Source of the DNA: Prevotella denticola
GTDB lineage: Bacteria > Bacteroidota > Bacteroidia > Bacteroidales > Bacteroidaceae
DNA: 64,000 bases
Direction: 5' to 3'
Assembly (NCBI RefSeq): GCF_900454835.1
Contig: NZ_UGTM01000001.1
Coordinates: 1,426,501-1,490,500, forward strand
Shown here: piece after piece, positions 8,881-18,409 of the stretch
Position numbering within the stretch: the first letter of the stretch is position 1
Layout of the letters: every line of letters begins with the position of its first letter
Notes under the pieces: model-generated
Database searches by the model: none
The model's input: the letters and a program-made list of their open reading frames with translations, nothing else
What the model was told of the DNA's origin: nothing
Translations under genes and position numbers: made by a program

Positions 8881-9327
8881 TTAGATTATAGTTGTGTTAC
8901 CACCTACTGCCTTAATAGCTTCTTCGGCAGACTTAGAGAAAGCATTGGCTGAAACTTCCAGCTTCGCTTTCAGTTCACCGTTACCGAGAACCTTTACAAG
9001 TTTCTTGCCGCTGGTAAGACCCGCAGCCTTCAACTCCTCGATTCCGATTTTGGTGAGGTTATTCTTCTCGGCAAGTGCCTGAAGAGTCGAGAGATTTACT
9101 GCGAAATACTCCTTGTGGTTGATGTTCTTGAAGCCTGCCTTCGGAACACGACGCTGGAGAGGCATCTGACCACCTTCGAAGCCAATCTTTCTCTTGTAAC
9201 CAGAGCGTGACTTTGCACCCTTATGACCACGGGTAGAAGTACCACCGAGTCCGGAACCCGGACCACGACCGATACGACGACGTGAATGTGTAGAGCCAGC
9301 AGCTGGTTTCAAATTATTTAATTTCAT
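8881..9327 (-). CDS. rplO: 50S ribosomal protein L15
   Basis: The 148-residue protein begins MKLNNLKPAAGSTHSRRRIGRGPGSGLGGTS-like, the glycine- and arginine-rich L15 extension that threads into 23S rRNA. It continues with GFEGGQMPLQRRVPKAGF. The globular C-terminal half ends in AVGGNTTII. It is followed almost directly by secY. Confidence 0.98.
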   Translation of the reverse strand: MKLNNLKPAAGSTHSRRRIGRGPGSGLGGTSTRGHKGAKSRSGYKRKIGFEGGQMPLQRRVPKAGFKNINHKEYFAVNLSTLQALAEKNNLTKIGIEELKAAGLTSGKKLVKVLGNGELKAKLEVSANAFSKSAEEAIKAVGGNTTII

Positions 9328-9355
9328 AATTACTGTTTCCTGTTAAAAAAATTAA

Positions 9356-9532
9356 TTAATCAATTACTGATACCAGATGATGTACCTTACGGATCATTCC
9401 GCGGCAGCTTGGAGTATCCTCTACTTCAACAACCTGAGAAATCTTATGAAGCCCCAGTGCAAGCAAAGTGCTCTTCTGGTCTTTGGGAGCACCAATACGG
9501 CTCTTAATCTGCTTAATCTTAATTTTTGCCAT
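9356..9532 (-). CDS. rpmD: 50S ribosomal protein L30
   Basis: A 58-residue gene between rpsE and rplO, reading MAKIKIKQIKSRIGAPKDQK and ending MIRKVHHLVSVID. The ferredoxin-like L30 pattern KSxIGxPxDQ(K/R)xTLxALGL is clear. It starts 19 bases after the rpsE stop and ends 28 bases before rplO. Confidence 0.95.
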   Translation of the reverse strand: MAKIKIKQIKSRIGAPKDQKSTLLALGLHKISQVVEVEDTPSCRGMIRKVHHLVSVID

Positions 9533-9551
9533 AATTTAATTTCTCCGAAAT

Positions 9552-10064
9552 TTAACCGTTAAATACCTTGTCCATACTGATACCACGCTCACCAGCCACT
9601 GTATACGCATCACGCATGGAAGAGAGTGCAGCGATGGTTGCCTTCACGAGGTTATGGGGGTTGGAAGAACCCTTCGACTTAGCAATTACGTCAGAGATAC
9701 CTGCGCTCTCGAGAACGGCACGCATAGCACCACCGGCTTTCAGACCGGTACCGGCAGCAGCCGGCTTGAGGAGAACATGAGCGCCGCTGAAACGAGCCTC
9801 TGCCTCATGGGGCACAGTACCTTTCAACACCGGGACCTTGACGAGGTTCTTCTTTGCAGCGTCAGTACCTTTCTGGATAGCAGCGGTAACTTCACCAGCC
9901 TTGCCAAGTCCCCAGCCAATAACGCCCTTACCGTCACCTACAACGACGATAGCTGCGAATGTGAAAGTACGACCACCCTTTGTAACCTTGGTTACACGGT
10001 TGATAGCAACCAGACGGTCTTTCAGTTCTACATCACTATTTACTTTTACTCTATTCATTGCCAT
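9552..10064 (-). CDS. rpsE: 30S ribosomal protein S5
   Basis: This 170-residue S5 has the double-stranded-RNA-binding-like N-terminal domain ([35 protein letters not shown]) and the C-terminal domain with [24 protein letters not shown]5 lines the mRNA entry and affects decoding accuracy. MAMNRVKV offers two starts; 10064 is preferred because it lies 6 bases after rplR. Confidence 0.97.
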   Translation of the reverse strand: MAMNRVKVNSDVELKDRLVAINRVTKVTKGGRTFTFAAIVVVGDGKGVIGWGLGKAGEVTAAIQKGTDAAKKNLVKVPVLKGTVPHEAEARFSGAHVLLKPAAAGTGLKAGGAMRAVLESAGISDVIAKSKGSSNPHNLVKATIAALSSMRDAYTVAGERGISMDKVFNG

Positions 10065-10070
10065 AATCGT

Positions 10071-10415
10071 TTAGAATTTAAGTCCTCCCTCACGAGCAGC
10101 GTCGGCCAGAGCCTGTACGCGGCCATGATAGAGATAACCGTTACGGTCGAAAACAACCTGCTCAACACCAGCAGCCTTAGCATGCTCTGCAACGAGTGCA
10201 CCGACTTTCTTGGCCTGATCAATCTTGGCCATCTTCTCAAGGCCGAGAGAAGAAGCAGAAGCAAGGGTCGTACCGGTCAGATCGTTAATAACCTGTGCAT
10301 AAATCTGCTTGTTACTGCGGAAGACGCTCAGACGCGGACGCTCGGCAGTACCGTTCACACTCTTACGAATGCGGAACTTTATCTTAATTCTTCTTTGTTC
10401 TTTCTTTGTTGTCAT
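10071..10415 (-). CDS. rplR: 50S ribosomal protein L18
   Basis: The 114-residue protein binds 5S rRNA in the central protuberance. Its basic start [18 protein letters not shown], the [20 protein letters not shown] strand pair and the end [19 protein letters not shown] are standard L18 features. It lies between rplF (21 bases) and rpsE (6 bases). Confidence 0.98.
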   Translation of the reverse strand: MTTKKEQRRIKIKFRIRKSVNGTAERPRLSVFRSNKQIYAQVINDLTGTTLASASSLGLEKMAKIDQAKKVGALVAEHAKAAGVEQVVFDRNGYLYHGRVQALADAAREGGLKF

Positions 10416-10436
10416 AATCGTAATGATGTATTAAAG

Positions 10437-11003
10437 TTACTTAGCTGCAGCCGTCTTACCAGACTTTCTGCGAATAACCTCACCCTGGAACAGGATACCC
10501 TTACCCTTGTAAGGCTCAGGCTTACGGAAAGAACGGATCTTTGCACAGATGAGACCGAGGAGCTGCTTGTCAGCTGATTCGAGAGTGATAATCGGATTCT
10601 GGTTACGCTCGCTCTTCGTCTCCACCTTCACCTCGGAAGGCAGCTGGAGAAAAATCGGATGCGTATAGCCGAGTGAGAACTCCACCAGATTGCCCTGGTT
10701 TGAGACACGGTAACCGACACCGACAAGCTCCATTGTCTTCTTGTACCCCTCGCTGACGCCAACGACCATGTTGTTGACGAGTGAACGGTAGAGACCGTGG
10801 AAAGCCTGCTTCTGCTTGTAGTTCACCGGGGTGTCCTCATCAACCTCGAATGTAACCTGACCATCCGCAATGACAGTCTTGATAGAAGAATCAACCTTCT
10901 GAGAAAGTTCACCCTTAGGACCTTTTACTGTAACGACACCATCCTTGAGAGCCACTGTAACACCAGCGGGAATACTAATTGGTAATTTTCCTATTCTTGA
11001 CAT
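10437..11003 (-). CDS. rplF: 50S ribosomal protein L6
   Basis: Start set at ATG 11003 (MSRIGKLPISIPAGVTV). A longer frame to 11033 would add ten unrelated residues and would bury the GGAGGA ribosome-binding site at 11010-11015, which fits the chosen start with a 6-base gap. The 188-residue protein has two tandem L6 domains and the C-terminal signature PEPYKGKGILFQGEVIRRKSG. L6 sits near the factor-binding site of the large subunit. Confidence 0.97.
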   Translation of the reverse strand: MSRIGKLPISIPAGVTVALKDGVVTVKGPKGELSQKVDSSIKTVIADGQVTFEVDEDTPVNYKQKQAFHGLYRSLVNNMVVGVSEGYKKTMELVGVGYRVSNQGNLVEFSLGYTHPIFLQLPSEVKVETKSERNQNPIITLESADKQLLGLICAKIRSFRKPEPYKGKGILFQGEVIRRKSGKTAAAK

Positions 11004-11017
11004 ATTCAATCCTCCAA

Positions 11018-11413
11018 TTAATAAATGTAACAAAGTACCTCACCGCCGATCTTCTCGGCAGCAGCCTCCTTGTCAGTCATTACACCTTTAGACGTGGAAA
11101 GGATAGCGATTCCAAGTCCGTTAATTACTCTCGGCATCTCTTTGTAACCTGTGTACTGGCGGAGACCAGGGGTAGAGACACGCTTCAAGCTCTTGATAGC
11201 GCTCTTCTTCGTTACAGGATCGTACTTCAGTGCGACCTTGATTGAACCTTGGGGACCATCCTCCACGAACTTATAGTTCAGGATGTAACCCTTCTCGAAG
11301 AGAATCTTGGTGATAGACTTCTTCAAGTTAGACGCAGGAACCTCAACGACACGGTGATGAGCCATGATTGCGTTTCTGAGTCTTGTCAGATAATCTGCTA
11401 TTGGATCTGTCAT
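11018..11413 (-). CDS. rpsH: 30S ribosomal protein S8
   Basis: Start set at ATG 11413 (MTDPIADYLTRLRNAIMAHH). The 28-residue upstream extension overlaps a promoter motif and is not S8-like. The 131-residue protein ends with the S8 C-terminal core (GLGIAILSTSKGVMTDKEAA ... GGEVLCYIY). S8 binds the central domain of 16S rRNA and, in E. coli, represses the spc operon. Confidence 0.97.
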   Translation of the reverse strand: MTDPIADYLTRLRNAIMAHHRVVEVPASNLKKSITKILFEKGYILNYKFVEDGPQGSIKVALKYDPVTKKSAIKSLKRVSTPGLRQYTGYKEMPRVINGLGIAILSTSKGVMTDKEAAAEKIGGEVLCYIY

Positions 11414-11486
11414 AAAATATAAATGTTTAATTGATCGGGACCATCCCGACAATATTAAAAATCGCTTGAAAGCGGATAATGAACTG

Positions 11487-11494
11487 CAAAGGTA
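11487..11494 (-). promoter_or_regulatory. Promoter -7 box between rpsN and rpsH
   Basis: TACCTTTG followed by C on the minus strand, in the 124-base rpsN-rpsH gap. A small hairpin CGGGA/TCCCG lies downstream near 11435-11450. It matches the -7 consensus; the -33 box is not convincing. It would be an internal start for the second half of the spc segment. Confidence 0.5.
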
Positions 11495-11537
11495 CAAAAT
11501 ATAAATTACAATTCACTACCGCATCAATATAATTTGA

Positions 11538-11840
11538 TTACCAGCTTGCCTTCTTCACTCCTGGAATAAGTCCCTGGGAAGCCATCTCACGGAACTGGAT
11601 ACGGGAGAGACCGAACTGGCGGATGTAACCCTTCGGACGACCGGTGATCTTACAACGGTTGTGCAGACGGATAGGGTTAGCGTTCCTCGGTATAGACTGC
11701 AACTTGCGAGCTGCCTCATAAGCCTCTTCAGGATCATTTGAAGTAGCGATAATCTTTTTCAGAGCTGCGCGTTTCTCGGCATAACGTGCGACAAGTCTTG
11801 CACGCTTTACCTCGCGAGCTTTCATTGATTCTTTTGCCAT
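11538..11840 (-). CDS. rpsN: 30S ribosomal protein S14 (zinc-free form)
   Basis: A 100-residue long-form S14. It lacks the CxxC pairs of the zinc form but has [20 protein letters not shown] and the end [11 protein letters not shown]. It packs in the small-subunit head beside S3 and S10. It starts 5 bases after rplE. Confidence 0.97.
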   Translation of the reverse strand: MAKESMKAREVKRARLVARYAEKRAALKKIIATSNDPEEAYEAARKLQSIPRNANPIRLHNRCKITGRPKGYIRQFGLSRIQFREMASQGLIPGVKKASW

Positions 11841-11845
11841 ATCAA

Positions 11846-12400
11846 TTAATCGTTTTTAGCATTCTTGAATGGAAGTCCGAAGCCCTTCAGCAAAGCAAAA
11901 CCTTCTTCATCAGTCTTAGCCGATGTAACGAAGGTTATGTTCATACCCTGGATACGGTCAACCTGATCGATATTAATCTCCGGGAAAATAATCTGCTCGG
12001 TGATACCAAGCGTATAGTTCCCCCGTCCGTCGAATTTGCTCTCGATACCCTTGAAGTCACGGATACGCGGCAAAGATACACGGACGAGCTTTTCGAGGAA
12101 TTCATACATCCGCTCGCGGCGCAGCGTTACCATGACACCGATAGGCATCTTCTTACGCAGCTTGAAGTTGGCAATATCCTTCTTGGAATACGTTGCAACA
12201 GCCTTCTGACCTGTGATAGAAGAGATTTCATTGACGGCAACTTCGATGATTTTCTTATCCTGCGTTGCATCGCCGAGCCCCTGGTTGATGACAATCTTCT
12301 TCAATACAGGAACCTGCATGATTGAAGAATAATTGAACTGCTTCTGCAGAGCCGGAACAATCTGCTCCTTGTATTGTTTCTTTAACTGAGCTGTATCCAT
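11846..12400 (-). CDS. rplE: 50S ribosomal protein L5
   Basis: The 184-residue protein contains the L5 hallmarks [35 protein letters not shown] and [15 protein letters not shown]. It binds 5S rRNA and contacts the P-site tRNA. Its ATG overlaps the last base of the rplX stop. A GGGGAGGA motif (12410-12417) 9 bases upstream may drive reinitiation. Confidence 0.98.
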   Translation of the reverse strand: MDTAQLKKQYKEQIVPALQKQFNYSSIMQVPVLKKIVINQGLGDATQDKKIIEVAVNEISSITGQKAVATYSKKDIANFKLRKKMPIGVMVTLRRERMYEFLEKLVRVSLPRIRDFKGIESKFDGRGNYTLGITEQIIFPEINIDQVDRIQGMNITFVTSAKTDEEGFALLKGFGLPFKNAKND

Positions 12401-12717
12401 TACTTAATTTCCTCCCCTGACTTTTTAGCGATACGCCTAACAGTCTTGCCCTCACGCTCAATCTTGATGCGCGTAGCTTTACCGCTCTTCGGATCGATGA
12501 GACTTAAATTTGAGATATGAATTGCAGCCTCCTGCTTAATGATGCCCCCCTGAGGATGGGCTGCAGAAGGTTTCATGCTCTTCGAGACCATATTCACGCC
12601 CTCGACGATAGCACGCTCCTTGTCTGCAATGACCTTAAGCACCTTTCCGGTCTTACCCTTGTCTGCACCGGCAAGGACAATGACCTGATCGTCTTTCTTT
12701 ATATGGAATTTTGCCAT
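12400..12717 (-). CDS. rplX: 50S ribosomal protein L24
   Basis: Start set at ATG 12717 ([24 protein letters not shown]), the typical L24 start. An ATG at 12738 overlapping the rplN stop (TAATG) would add MIKLKNK and cannot be excluded. The KOW-type core [13 protein letters not shown]-like and [22 protein letters not shown] identify it. L24 is an early assembly protein of the large subunit. Confidence 0.95.
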   Translation of the reverse strand: MAKFHIKKDDQVIVLAGADKGKTGKVLKVIADKERAIVEGVNMVSKSMKPSAAHPQGGIIKQEAAIHISNLSLIDPKSGKATRIKIEREGKTVRRIAKKSGEEIK

Positions 12718-12737
12718 TTTATTTTTCAATTTAATCA

Positions 12738-13103
12738 TTAGAGAACCTCAGGTGCCAAAGAAACGACTTTCATGTTCACTGCACGCAGCTCACGGGCAAC
12801 AGGACCGAAAATACGGCTGCCACGGATCTCGCCTGCATTGTTCAGCAATACACATGCATTGTCGTCGAAACGGATGTAAGAACCGTCTGCGCGGCGGATT
12901 TCCTTCTTTGTGCGAACAATCAATGCCTTTGATACTGCACCCTTTTTCAATTCACTTGATGGGATGACGTTCTGTACAGCAACTACGATAACGTCACCAA
13001 CACTTGCATAACGGCGGCCTGTACCACCCAGCACACGGATGCACTTAGCTTCCCGGGCACCGCTGTTATCACATACTGTAAGTTTTGATTCTGTCTGTAT
13101 CAT
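12738..13103 (-). CDS. rplN: 50S ribosomal protein L14
   Basis: The 121-residue protein starts [21 protein letters not shown] and contains [20 protein letters not shown] and [10 protein letters not shown], standard for L14. L14 forms an intersubunit bridge and is the docking site for hibernation and silencing factors. It is separated from rpsQ by only 2 bases. Confidence 0.98.
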   Translation of the reverse strand: MIQTESKLTVCDNSGAREAKCIRVLGGTGRRYASVGDVIVVAVQNVIPSSELKKGAVSKALIVRTKKEIRRADGSYIRFDDNACVLLNNAGEIRGSRIFGPVARELRAVNMKVVSLAPEVL

Positions 13104-13105
13104 AA

Positions 13106-13363
13106 TTACTTAGCTTTTTCAACAATTTGAACTAATCTCCATCTCTTTGTCTTGGAAAGAGGACGAGTCTCCATAATCAGCACCGTATCACCTACATTTG
13201 CCTCATTCTTCTCGTCATGGGCATGGTACTTCTTTGTCTTCTGGACAAACTTACCATAAATAGGGTGCTTCTCCTTGAACTTAGACGCAATAACGATGGT
13301 TTTATCCATTTTGTTGCTGATAACGACACCCTGTCTTACTTTTCTTAAATTTCTTGTTTCCAT
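13106..13363 (-). CDS. rpsQ: 30S ribosomal protein S17
   Basis: Start set at ATG 13363 ([22 protein letters not shown]), the usual Bacteroidota S17 start; an ATG three codons upstream is possible. The 85-residue OB-fold protein contains [19 protein letters not shown] and [20 protein letters not shown]. It binds the 5' domain of 16S rRNA early in assembly. Confidence 0.96.
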   Translation of the reverse strand: METRNLRKVRQGVVISNKMDKTIVIASKFKEKHPIYGKFVQKTKKYHAHDEKNEANVGDTVLIMETRPLSKTKRWRLVQIVEKAK

Positions 13364-13374
13364 CTGGACCATTG

Positions 13375-13569
13375 TTATTTGTTAAGTTCTCTCTGAGAAA
13401 GTTCAGTTTTCATACGTGCGATGTCACGACGAGCGGTCTTAATCTGAGATGGATTCTCAAGCGGAGTAATCTGATGGTTCAGCTTCATCTTGGTGAGAGC
13501 TGCCTCAGCATTCTCAATCTTCTCAACCAAATCCTTGGTCTCGAGCTCTTTTACTTCTTTAATCTTCAT
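13375..13569 (-). CDS. rpmC: 50S ribosomal protein L29
   Basis: A 64-residue two-helix protein, [20 protein letters not shown] ... [19 protein letters not shown], with the conserved L29 pattern (P)xxIKxxRRxIARxxT. It lies at the tunnel exit, where the signal recognition particle and trigger factor dock. It is packed between rplP (5 bases) and rpsQ. Confidence 0.97.
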   Translation of the reverse strand: MKIKEVKELETKDLVEKIENAEAALTKMKLNHQITPLENPSQIKTARRDIARMKTELSQRELNK

Positions 13570-13574
13570 CTTTC

Positions 13575-14003
13575 TTAAGCGTTTTTATCGAAATCACGTC
13601 TAACAATAAACTTTGTCTTAACAGGCAGCTTCTGGGCAGCGAGACGAAGGGCCTCCTTTGCAATGTCAAAACTTACCCCTTCTACTTCAAAGAGGACACG
13701 ACCCGGAGTAACCGGTGCTACCCATCCGGCAGGGTCACCCTTACCTTTACCCATACGCACGTCGGCAGGCTTGCGGGTGATCGGCTTGTCTGGGAAAATA
13801 CGAATCCAGACCTGCCCCTGACGGTTCATGTAGCGGTTCACTGCTACACGGGCGGCCTCAATCTGGCGGCTGTCAATCCACTTAGCCTCAAGCGTCTTGA
13901 TGCCGAATGAGCCGAAAGCCAACTGTGTACCTCTGTGAGCGTTGCCTTTGTTGCCGCGCCCGTCCTGAGGCCTTCTATATTTTACTCTTTTTGGCTGTAA
14001 CAT
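13575..14003 (-). CDS. rplP: 50S ribosomal protein L16
   Basis: The 142-residue protein starts [20 protein letters not shown] and contains [44 protein letters not shown] and [21 protein letters not shown]16 shapes the A-site tRNA elbow-binding surface. An arginine is present in the loop that is hydroxylated in other bacteria (VRMGKGKG). Confidence 0.98.
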   Translation of the reverse strand: MLQPKRVKYRRPQDGRGNKGNAHRGTQLAFGSFGIKTLEAKWIDSRQIEAARVAVNRYMNRQGQVWIRIFPDKPITRKPADVRMGKGKGDPAGWVAPVTPGRVLFEVEGVSFDIAKEALRLAAQKLPVKTKFIVRRDFDKNA

Positions 14004-14017
14004 GATAGCTTCTTCTT

Positions 14018-14746
14018 TTAACGGTTATTGTTTCTTCTGCGATTACCCCTTCCGGAACGTCCACCATTATTGGAACGGCCGTTGCTCTTCTCCTGGGTGA
14101 AGTTGGGAGTGAGGTCAACTTTGTTGTAGACTTCACCACGGCAAATCCAGACCTTGATACCCAACAGACCGACCTTGGTAAGAGCCTCTGTCTGACAATA
14201 ATCGATGTCTGCACGGAAAGTATGCAGTGGGGTACGCCCCTCCTTGAACATTTCCTTACGGGCCATTTCAGCACCGTTCAGACGACCTGTAATCTGAACT
14301 TTAATACCCTCTGCACCAGCACGCATGGTATTGGCAACAGCCATCTTGATGGCGCGACGGTAAGCAATCTTGCCCTCTACCTGACGAGCGATATTGTTAC
14401 CCACGATGTTTGCATCAAGTTCAGGTTTCTTAACCTCGAAGATATTAATCTGAATCTCTTTCTTGAAGAGGTTCTTCAACTCTTCTTTGAGCTTGTCAAC
14501 ATCCTGACCACCTTTGCCGATAACGATGCCCGGACGAGCGGTGCAAATAGTAATGGTGACGAGCTTCAATGTGCGCTCTATGACAATACGGGAAACGCTT
14601 GCTTTCTCCAAACGCTTGTTCAGGTAAGTACGGATCTTACGGTCCTCTACGAGATTATCCCCGAAGTTCTTGCCACCGAACCAATTTGACTCCCAACCGC
14701 GGATGATACCAAGACGGTTGCTAATTGGATTAACTTTCTGTCCCAT
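14018..14746 (-). CDS. rpsC: 30S ribosomal protein S3
   Basis: The 242-residue protein starts [20 protein letters not shown]. It carries a KH-type domain with [21 protein letters not shown], and the C-terminal domain with [24 protein letters not shown]-like and [14 protein letters not shown]. The last 25 residues are an Arg/Asn/Gly-rich tail typical of the phylum. S3 forms part of the mRNA entry helicase. Confidence 0.98.
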   Translation of the reverse strand: MGQKVNPISNRLGIIRGWESNWFGGKNFGDNLVEDRKIRTYLNKRLEKASVSRIVIERTLKLVTITICTARPGIVIGKGGQDVDKLKEELKNLFKKEIQINIFEVKKPELDANIVGNNIARQVEGKIAYRRAIKMAVANTMRAGAEGIKVQITGRLNGAEMARKEMFKEGRTPLHTFRADIDYCQTEALTKVGLLGIKVWICRGEVYNKVDLTPNFTQEKSNGRSNNGGRSGRGNRRRNNNR

Positions 14747-14754
14747 TCTACTAT

Positions 14755-15168
14755 TTATTTATCATCATTATTAGCGTCAGCCTTCGAGTCGACGAAAAGC
14801 GTGACGTGGTTAGAACGTTTGCGGATTCTGTAGCCACGGCCCTGCGGTGCAGGACGCATGCGCTTCATAGTAACACCTTCATCAACGAAGACCTTAGAGA
14901 TATAAAGTTCACCGTCTTCAGCCTTGCGGTCATTCTTCGTCTCCCAGTTGTTGATAGCCGAGCGCAGAAGTTTCTCAACGTTCTGGGCGGCTGCCTTCTT
15001 GGAGAATCTCAGCACACCAAGGGCACGATTGACCTCCATTCCACGAACCATGTCAACAACATAGCGCATTTTGCGTGGAGAAGAAGGACAGTCCTTGAGC
15101 TTTGCAAAATACTGGCTTTTCAGTGCTTCCTTACGAGCTTCAGCCTTTATATGTTTTCTTGCTCCCAT
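14755..15168 (-). CDS. rplV: 50S ribosomal protein L22
   Basis: The 137-residue protein shows the L22 core [21 protein letters not shown] and the beta-hairpin region that reaches the tunnel constriction ([31 protein letters not shown]). Macrolide contacts map to that hairpin. It has an acidic Asp/Asn tail. Neighbours are rpsS and rpsC. Confidence 0.98.
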   Translation of the reverse strand: MGARKHIKAEARKEALKSQYFAKLKDCPSSPRKMRYVVDMVRGMEVNRALGVLRFSKKAAAQNVEKLLRSAINNWETKNDRKAEDGELYISKVFVDEGVTMKRMRPAPQGRGYRIRKRSNHVTLFVDSKADANNDDK

Positions 15169-15204
15169 TATATTTTCTGTTTTCTAAATGGATTATGGAC
15201 CTGC

Positions 15205-15474
15205 TTACTTCTTGTTGTTACCGGAATGGCCACCGAACCGGCGCGTAGGACTGAACTCTCCGAGCTTGTGACCTACCATGTTCTCAGTAATGTAAACAGG
15301 GATAAATTTGTTTCCGTTATGAACTGCAACAGTGTGACCCACAAAATCAGGGGAAATCATTGATGCCCTGGCCCATGTCTTAACGACATTCTGCTTACCA
15401 CTCTCGTTCATGGCGAGAATCTTCTTCTCGAGTGATACGTTGATGTATGGACCTTTTTTTAATGAACGACTCAT
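15205..15474 (-). CDS. rpsS: 30S ribosomal protein S19
   Basis: A standard 89-residue S19: [20 protein letters not shown], then [30 protein letters not shown] and [18 protein letters not shown]. It pairs with S13 in the head and contacts L5 across the subunit interface. Confidence 0.98.
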   Translation of the reverse strand: MSRSLKKGPYINVSLEKKILAMNESGKQNVVKTWARASMISPDFVGHTVAVHNGNKFIPVYITENMVGHKLGEFSPTRRFGGHSGNNKK

Positions 15475-15496
15475 AATTTACTCTTAATTACTTTGA

Positions 15497-16324
15497 TTAC
15501 TTCTTGTTAGCTCTCTCAATGATGTACTTGTTTGAAAGCTTCTTAGGTGCACGAGTCTTGAGACCCTTAGCGTACAAGCCCTTGCGTGAACGTGGGTGAC
15601 CACCGGACTGGCGACCTTCACCACCACCCATCGGGTGATCAACAGGGTTCATAACAACACCACGGTTGTGAGGACGCCGCCCCAACCAACGAGATCGACC
15701 AGCCTTACCAGACTGCTCAAGTGCATGGTCAGAGTTACCTACACTACCAACAGTCGCCTTACAAGCCGACAAGATCTGGCGTGTTTCGCCAGAAGGGAGC
15801 TTGATAACACAATAACTGCCTTCACGAGAAGTAAGCTGAGCAAAGTTACCAGCCGAACGAACGAGCAATGCACCCTGCCCCGGACGTAACTCAATATTGT
15901 GAATTACGGTACCGACGGGAATGTTAGCCAGTGGAAGGGCATTCCCGACCTCAGGTGCTGCCTCAGCACCTGACATCAGTGTTGCACCCACCTGCAGTCC
16001 GTTAGGAGCAATAATGTAACGTTTTTCACCATCAGCATAGTATAACAGCGCAATGCGGGCAGATCTGTTAGGATCATACTCGATTGTCTTCACTACAGCT
16101 GGAACACCATCTTTCTCCCGCTTGAAGTCGATAAGACGATACTTCCTCTTGTGACCTCCGCCCATATAGCGGACAGTCATCTTACCGGTGTTGTTTCGAC
16201 CACCGGTAGAACGTTTACCGTAAACGAGAGACTTCTCTGGCACGGATGCAGTAATCTCCTCGAACGTGCCAATAACCTTGTGTCTTTGTCCCGGTGTGAC
16301 CGGGTTGAATTTACGTACTGCCAT
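15497..16324 (-). CDS. rplB: 50S ribosomal protein L2
   Basis: The 275-residue protein has the L2 architecture: [16 protein letters not shown], an OB-fold and SH3-like core, and the extended loop ending [19 protein letters not shown]. That loop contains the conserved histidine near the peptidyl-transferase centre. L2 is required for subunit joining. It is 7 bases after rplW. Confidence 0.98.
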   Translation of the reverse strand: MAVRKFNPVTPGQRHKVIGTFEEITASVPEKSLVYGKRSTGGRNNTGKMTVRYMGGGHKRKYRLIDFKREKDGVPAVVKTIEYDPNRSARIALLYYADGEKRYIIAPNGLQVGATLMSGAEAAPEVGNALPLANIPVGTVIHNIELRPGQGALLVRSAGNFAQLTSREGSYCVIKLPSGETRQILSACKATVGSVGNSDHALEQSGKAGRSRWLGRRPHNRGVVMNPVDHPMGGGEGRQSGGHPRSRKGLYAKGLKTRAPKKLSNKYIIERANKK

Positions 16325-16331
16325 CTTTTAT

Positions 16332-16676
16332 TTAAATATTGCTGTAAAAATCAATTGAATCGCCATTCTTCAAAGTGACGATAGCCTTCTTGAATGCGTT
16401 CTTCTGTCCCTTTACGAGACCGGCCTTGGTGTAGCGTGCCTGACGCTTACCTGCATAACGAGCCGTATTCACACTTACTACTGTAACGTTGTACAGAGCC
16501 TCAACTTCTTTCTTAATCTCAAGTTTGTTGGCATCAGGCTTGACAATAAAGCCATACTTCGGCTGGGCCGGAATGGTTTTCTTTTCCCCCTTGTGCTTTA
16601 CAACCTTATCCACAGAAGACTTGTTTGTCAAATTGGACATCTTCTCAGTGACCAACGGTTTAATGATAAATCCCAT
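16332..16676 (-). CDS. rplW: 50S ribosomal protein L23
   Basis: A 114-residue L23: MGFIIKPLVTEKMSNLTNKS, then YGFIVKPDANKLEIKKEVEALYNV and ending NGDSIDFYSNI. Compared with the usual 95-100 residues it has an insertion rich in Lys at about residues 22-38. L23 is the main docking site for trigger factor and SRP at the tunnel exit. Confidence 0.97.
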   Translation of the reverse strand: MGFIIKPLVTEKMSNLTNKSSVDKVVKHKGEKKTIPAQPKYGFIVKPDANKLEIKKEVEALYNVTVVSVNTARYAGKRQARYTKAGLVKGQKNAFKKAIVTLKNGDSIDFYSNI

Positions 16677-16699
16677 AATTCTTCTTGTCTCCTATATTA

Positions 16700-17329
16700 T
16701 TACTTGATTAAGATTCCATCGATGACTTTCAGAGAGTTCTCAGTAACAACAAGCACATCAGCATTCAAAACCTTGTAAGAATTGACCTGTGCCGCCGTCA
16801 TTACCTCTGTCTTCTGCAGATTACGAGCCGACAAATATACGTTTTTCTCTACTTCCGGCAAAACGAGAAGCAACTTCTTGCCATCTACTTTCAGATTTTT
16901 TGCAATGTTTACGAAATCTTTTGTCTTCGGAGCATCAAGATTGAAATCCTCTACGACAACGATTGCATTCTCCTGCGCCTTGTAAGTCAATGCAGACTTA
17001 CGTGCAAGAACTTTCACTTTCTTGTTCAGTTTGAAACTATAGTCACGTGGCTTCGGACCGAAGACACGACCACCGCCAACGAGAACCGGTGAGTTGATGT
17101 CACCACGACGGGCACCGCCGCCGCCCTTCTGACGACCCAGCTTGCGGGTAGAACCGGCATGTTCACTTCTTTCCTTCGACTTGGCTGTACCCTGACGCTG
17201 GTCTGCGAGATACTGCTTGACTGCGAGATAGAGGACGTGGTCGTTAGGCTCAATACCGAAGATATTCTCGTTAAGAGTTACCTTGCGGCCGGTCTCCTGA
17301 CCTTTGATATCTAATACGTTAATATCCAT
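16700..17329 (-). CDS. rplD: 50S ribosomal protein L4
   Basis: The 209-residue protein contains the tunnel-lining loop ([38 protein letters not shown]-type segment at about residues 44-82) and the globular ends. In enterobacteria L4 represses the S10 operon; no L4-target leader was recognised before rpsJ. The start codon overlaps the rplC stop by one base (TAATG). Confidence 0.98.
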   Translation of the reverse strand: MDINVLDIKGQETGRKVTLNENIFGIEPNDHVLYLAVKQYLADQRQGTAKSKERSEHAGSTRKLGRQKGGGGARRGDINSPVLVGGGRVFGPKPRDYSFKLNKKVKVLARKSALTYKAQENAIVVVEDFNLDAPKTKDFVNIAKNLKVDGKKLLLVLPEVEKNVYLSARNLQKTEVMTAAQVNSYKVLNADVLVVTENSLKVIDGILIK

Positions 17330-17943
17330 TACTTGCTAATTATTACGGTTGAACCATTGCATCCAGCTACACTGCCCTTCACGAGAAGAAGATTGTGTTC
17401 CGGAATAACCTTTAACACCTGAAGGTTCTGAGTTGTCACTCTGTCACCTCCCATCTGGCCACCCATACGCATGCCCTTGAAGACCTTTGCTGGGTAAGAA
17501 CAAGCACCGATAGATCCCGGCTTGCGTGCACGGTCGTCCTGACCGTGAGTAGACTGACCTACACCACCGAATCCGTGACGCTTTACAACGCCCTGGAAGC
17601 CTTTACCTTTGGACGTACCTACAACGTCAACGAACTTCGTGTCGTTGAACAGTTCAACGGTAATCGTGTCACCGAGGTTATACTCCTCATCAAACTTGAA
17701 CTCGGCCAAGTGCTTCTTCGGTGTTGTGCCGGCTTTCTTGAAGTGTCCCAGCTGCGGCTTGGAAGTTCTCTTCTCCTTCGCCTCACCGAAACCTAACTGA
17801 ACAGCCTTGTAACCATCCTTCTCAACAGTCTTGATCTGGGTTACAACACAAGGACCAGCTTCGATAACAGTGCACGGTACGTTCTTACCGTCGGCACTGA
17901 AAACGGATGTCATTCCGATTTTCTTTCCTAATAATCCTGGCAT
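17329..17943 (-). CDS. rplC: 50S ribosomal protein L3
   Basis: The 204-residue protein starts [20 protein letters not shown] and contains the central extension [24 protein letters not shown]. That extension includes the glutamine methylated by PrmB in other bacteria. L3 reaches to the peptidyl-transferase centre and is among the first proteins to assemble. Confidence 0.98.
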   Translation of the reverse strand: MPGLLGKKIGMTSVFSADGKNVPCTVIEAGPCVVTQIKTVEKDGYKAVQLGFGEAKEKRTSKPQLGHFKKAGTTPKKHLAEFKFDEEYNLGDTITVELFNDTKFVDVVGTSKGKGFQGVVKRHGFGGVGQSTHGQDDRARKPGSIGACSYPAKVFKGMRMGGQMGGDRVTTQNLQVLKVIPEHNLLLVKGSVAGCNGSTVIISK

Positions 17944-18015
17944 TTCAATTAATTATTTAAAAATGAATGTAAATGCTTTGTTTGTTTTAAATCGTTTCTT
18001 ACTCGTCAACAGCGA

Positions 18016-18321
18016 CTACACCTTGATTTCAACCTCTACACCTGACGGCAGTTCCAGTTTCATCAGTGCATCAACAGTCTTTGCCGTTGAGCTGTAGATG
18101 TCGATGAGACGCTTGAAATCAGAGAGCTGAAACTGCTCGCGCGACTTCTTGTTGACGAATGTAGAACGGTTTACAGTGTAAATACGTTTGTGTGTCGGCA
18201 ATGGAATAGGACCACTGACGATAGCACCCGTAGCCTTCACGGCCTTCACAATCTTCTCTGCTGACTTGTCAACCAACTGGTGGTCGTAAGACTTCAGCTT
18301 AATACGAATCTTCTGACTCAT
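18016..18321 (-). CDS. rpsJ: 30S ribosomal protein S10 / NusE
   Basis: The 101-residue protein reads [21 protein letters not shown], then [26 protein letters not shown]. It is both a head protein and, as NusE, the partner of NusB and NusG (encoded at 38559) in transcription antitermination. It lies 88 bases after fusA, with a hairpin between. Confidence 0.98.
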   Translation of the reverse strand: MSQKIRIKLKSYDHQLVDKSAEKIVKAVKATGAIVSGPIPLPTHKRIYTVNRSTFVNKKSREQFQLSDFKRLIDIYSSTAKTVDALMKLELPSGVEVEIKV

Positions 18322-18362
18322 GTCTTTGATTTAATTGATATTGAATTTAGATAAAGGCTGCC

Positions 18363-18390
18363 CTTCCATAAGAGTCATTCGCTATGGAAG
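18363..18390 (-). other. Hairpin between fusA and rpsJ
   Basis: CTTCCATA (18363-18370) pairs with TATGGAAG (18383-18390) around a 12-base loop. There is no T run after it on the minus strand, so it is more likely a processing site or a partial attenuator separating the str and S10 segments than a full terminator. Confidence 0.5.
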
Positions 18391-18409
18391 AGCAACGCCT
18401 TAAATTGAT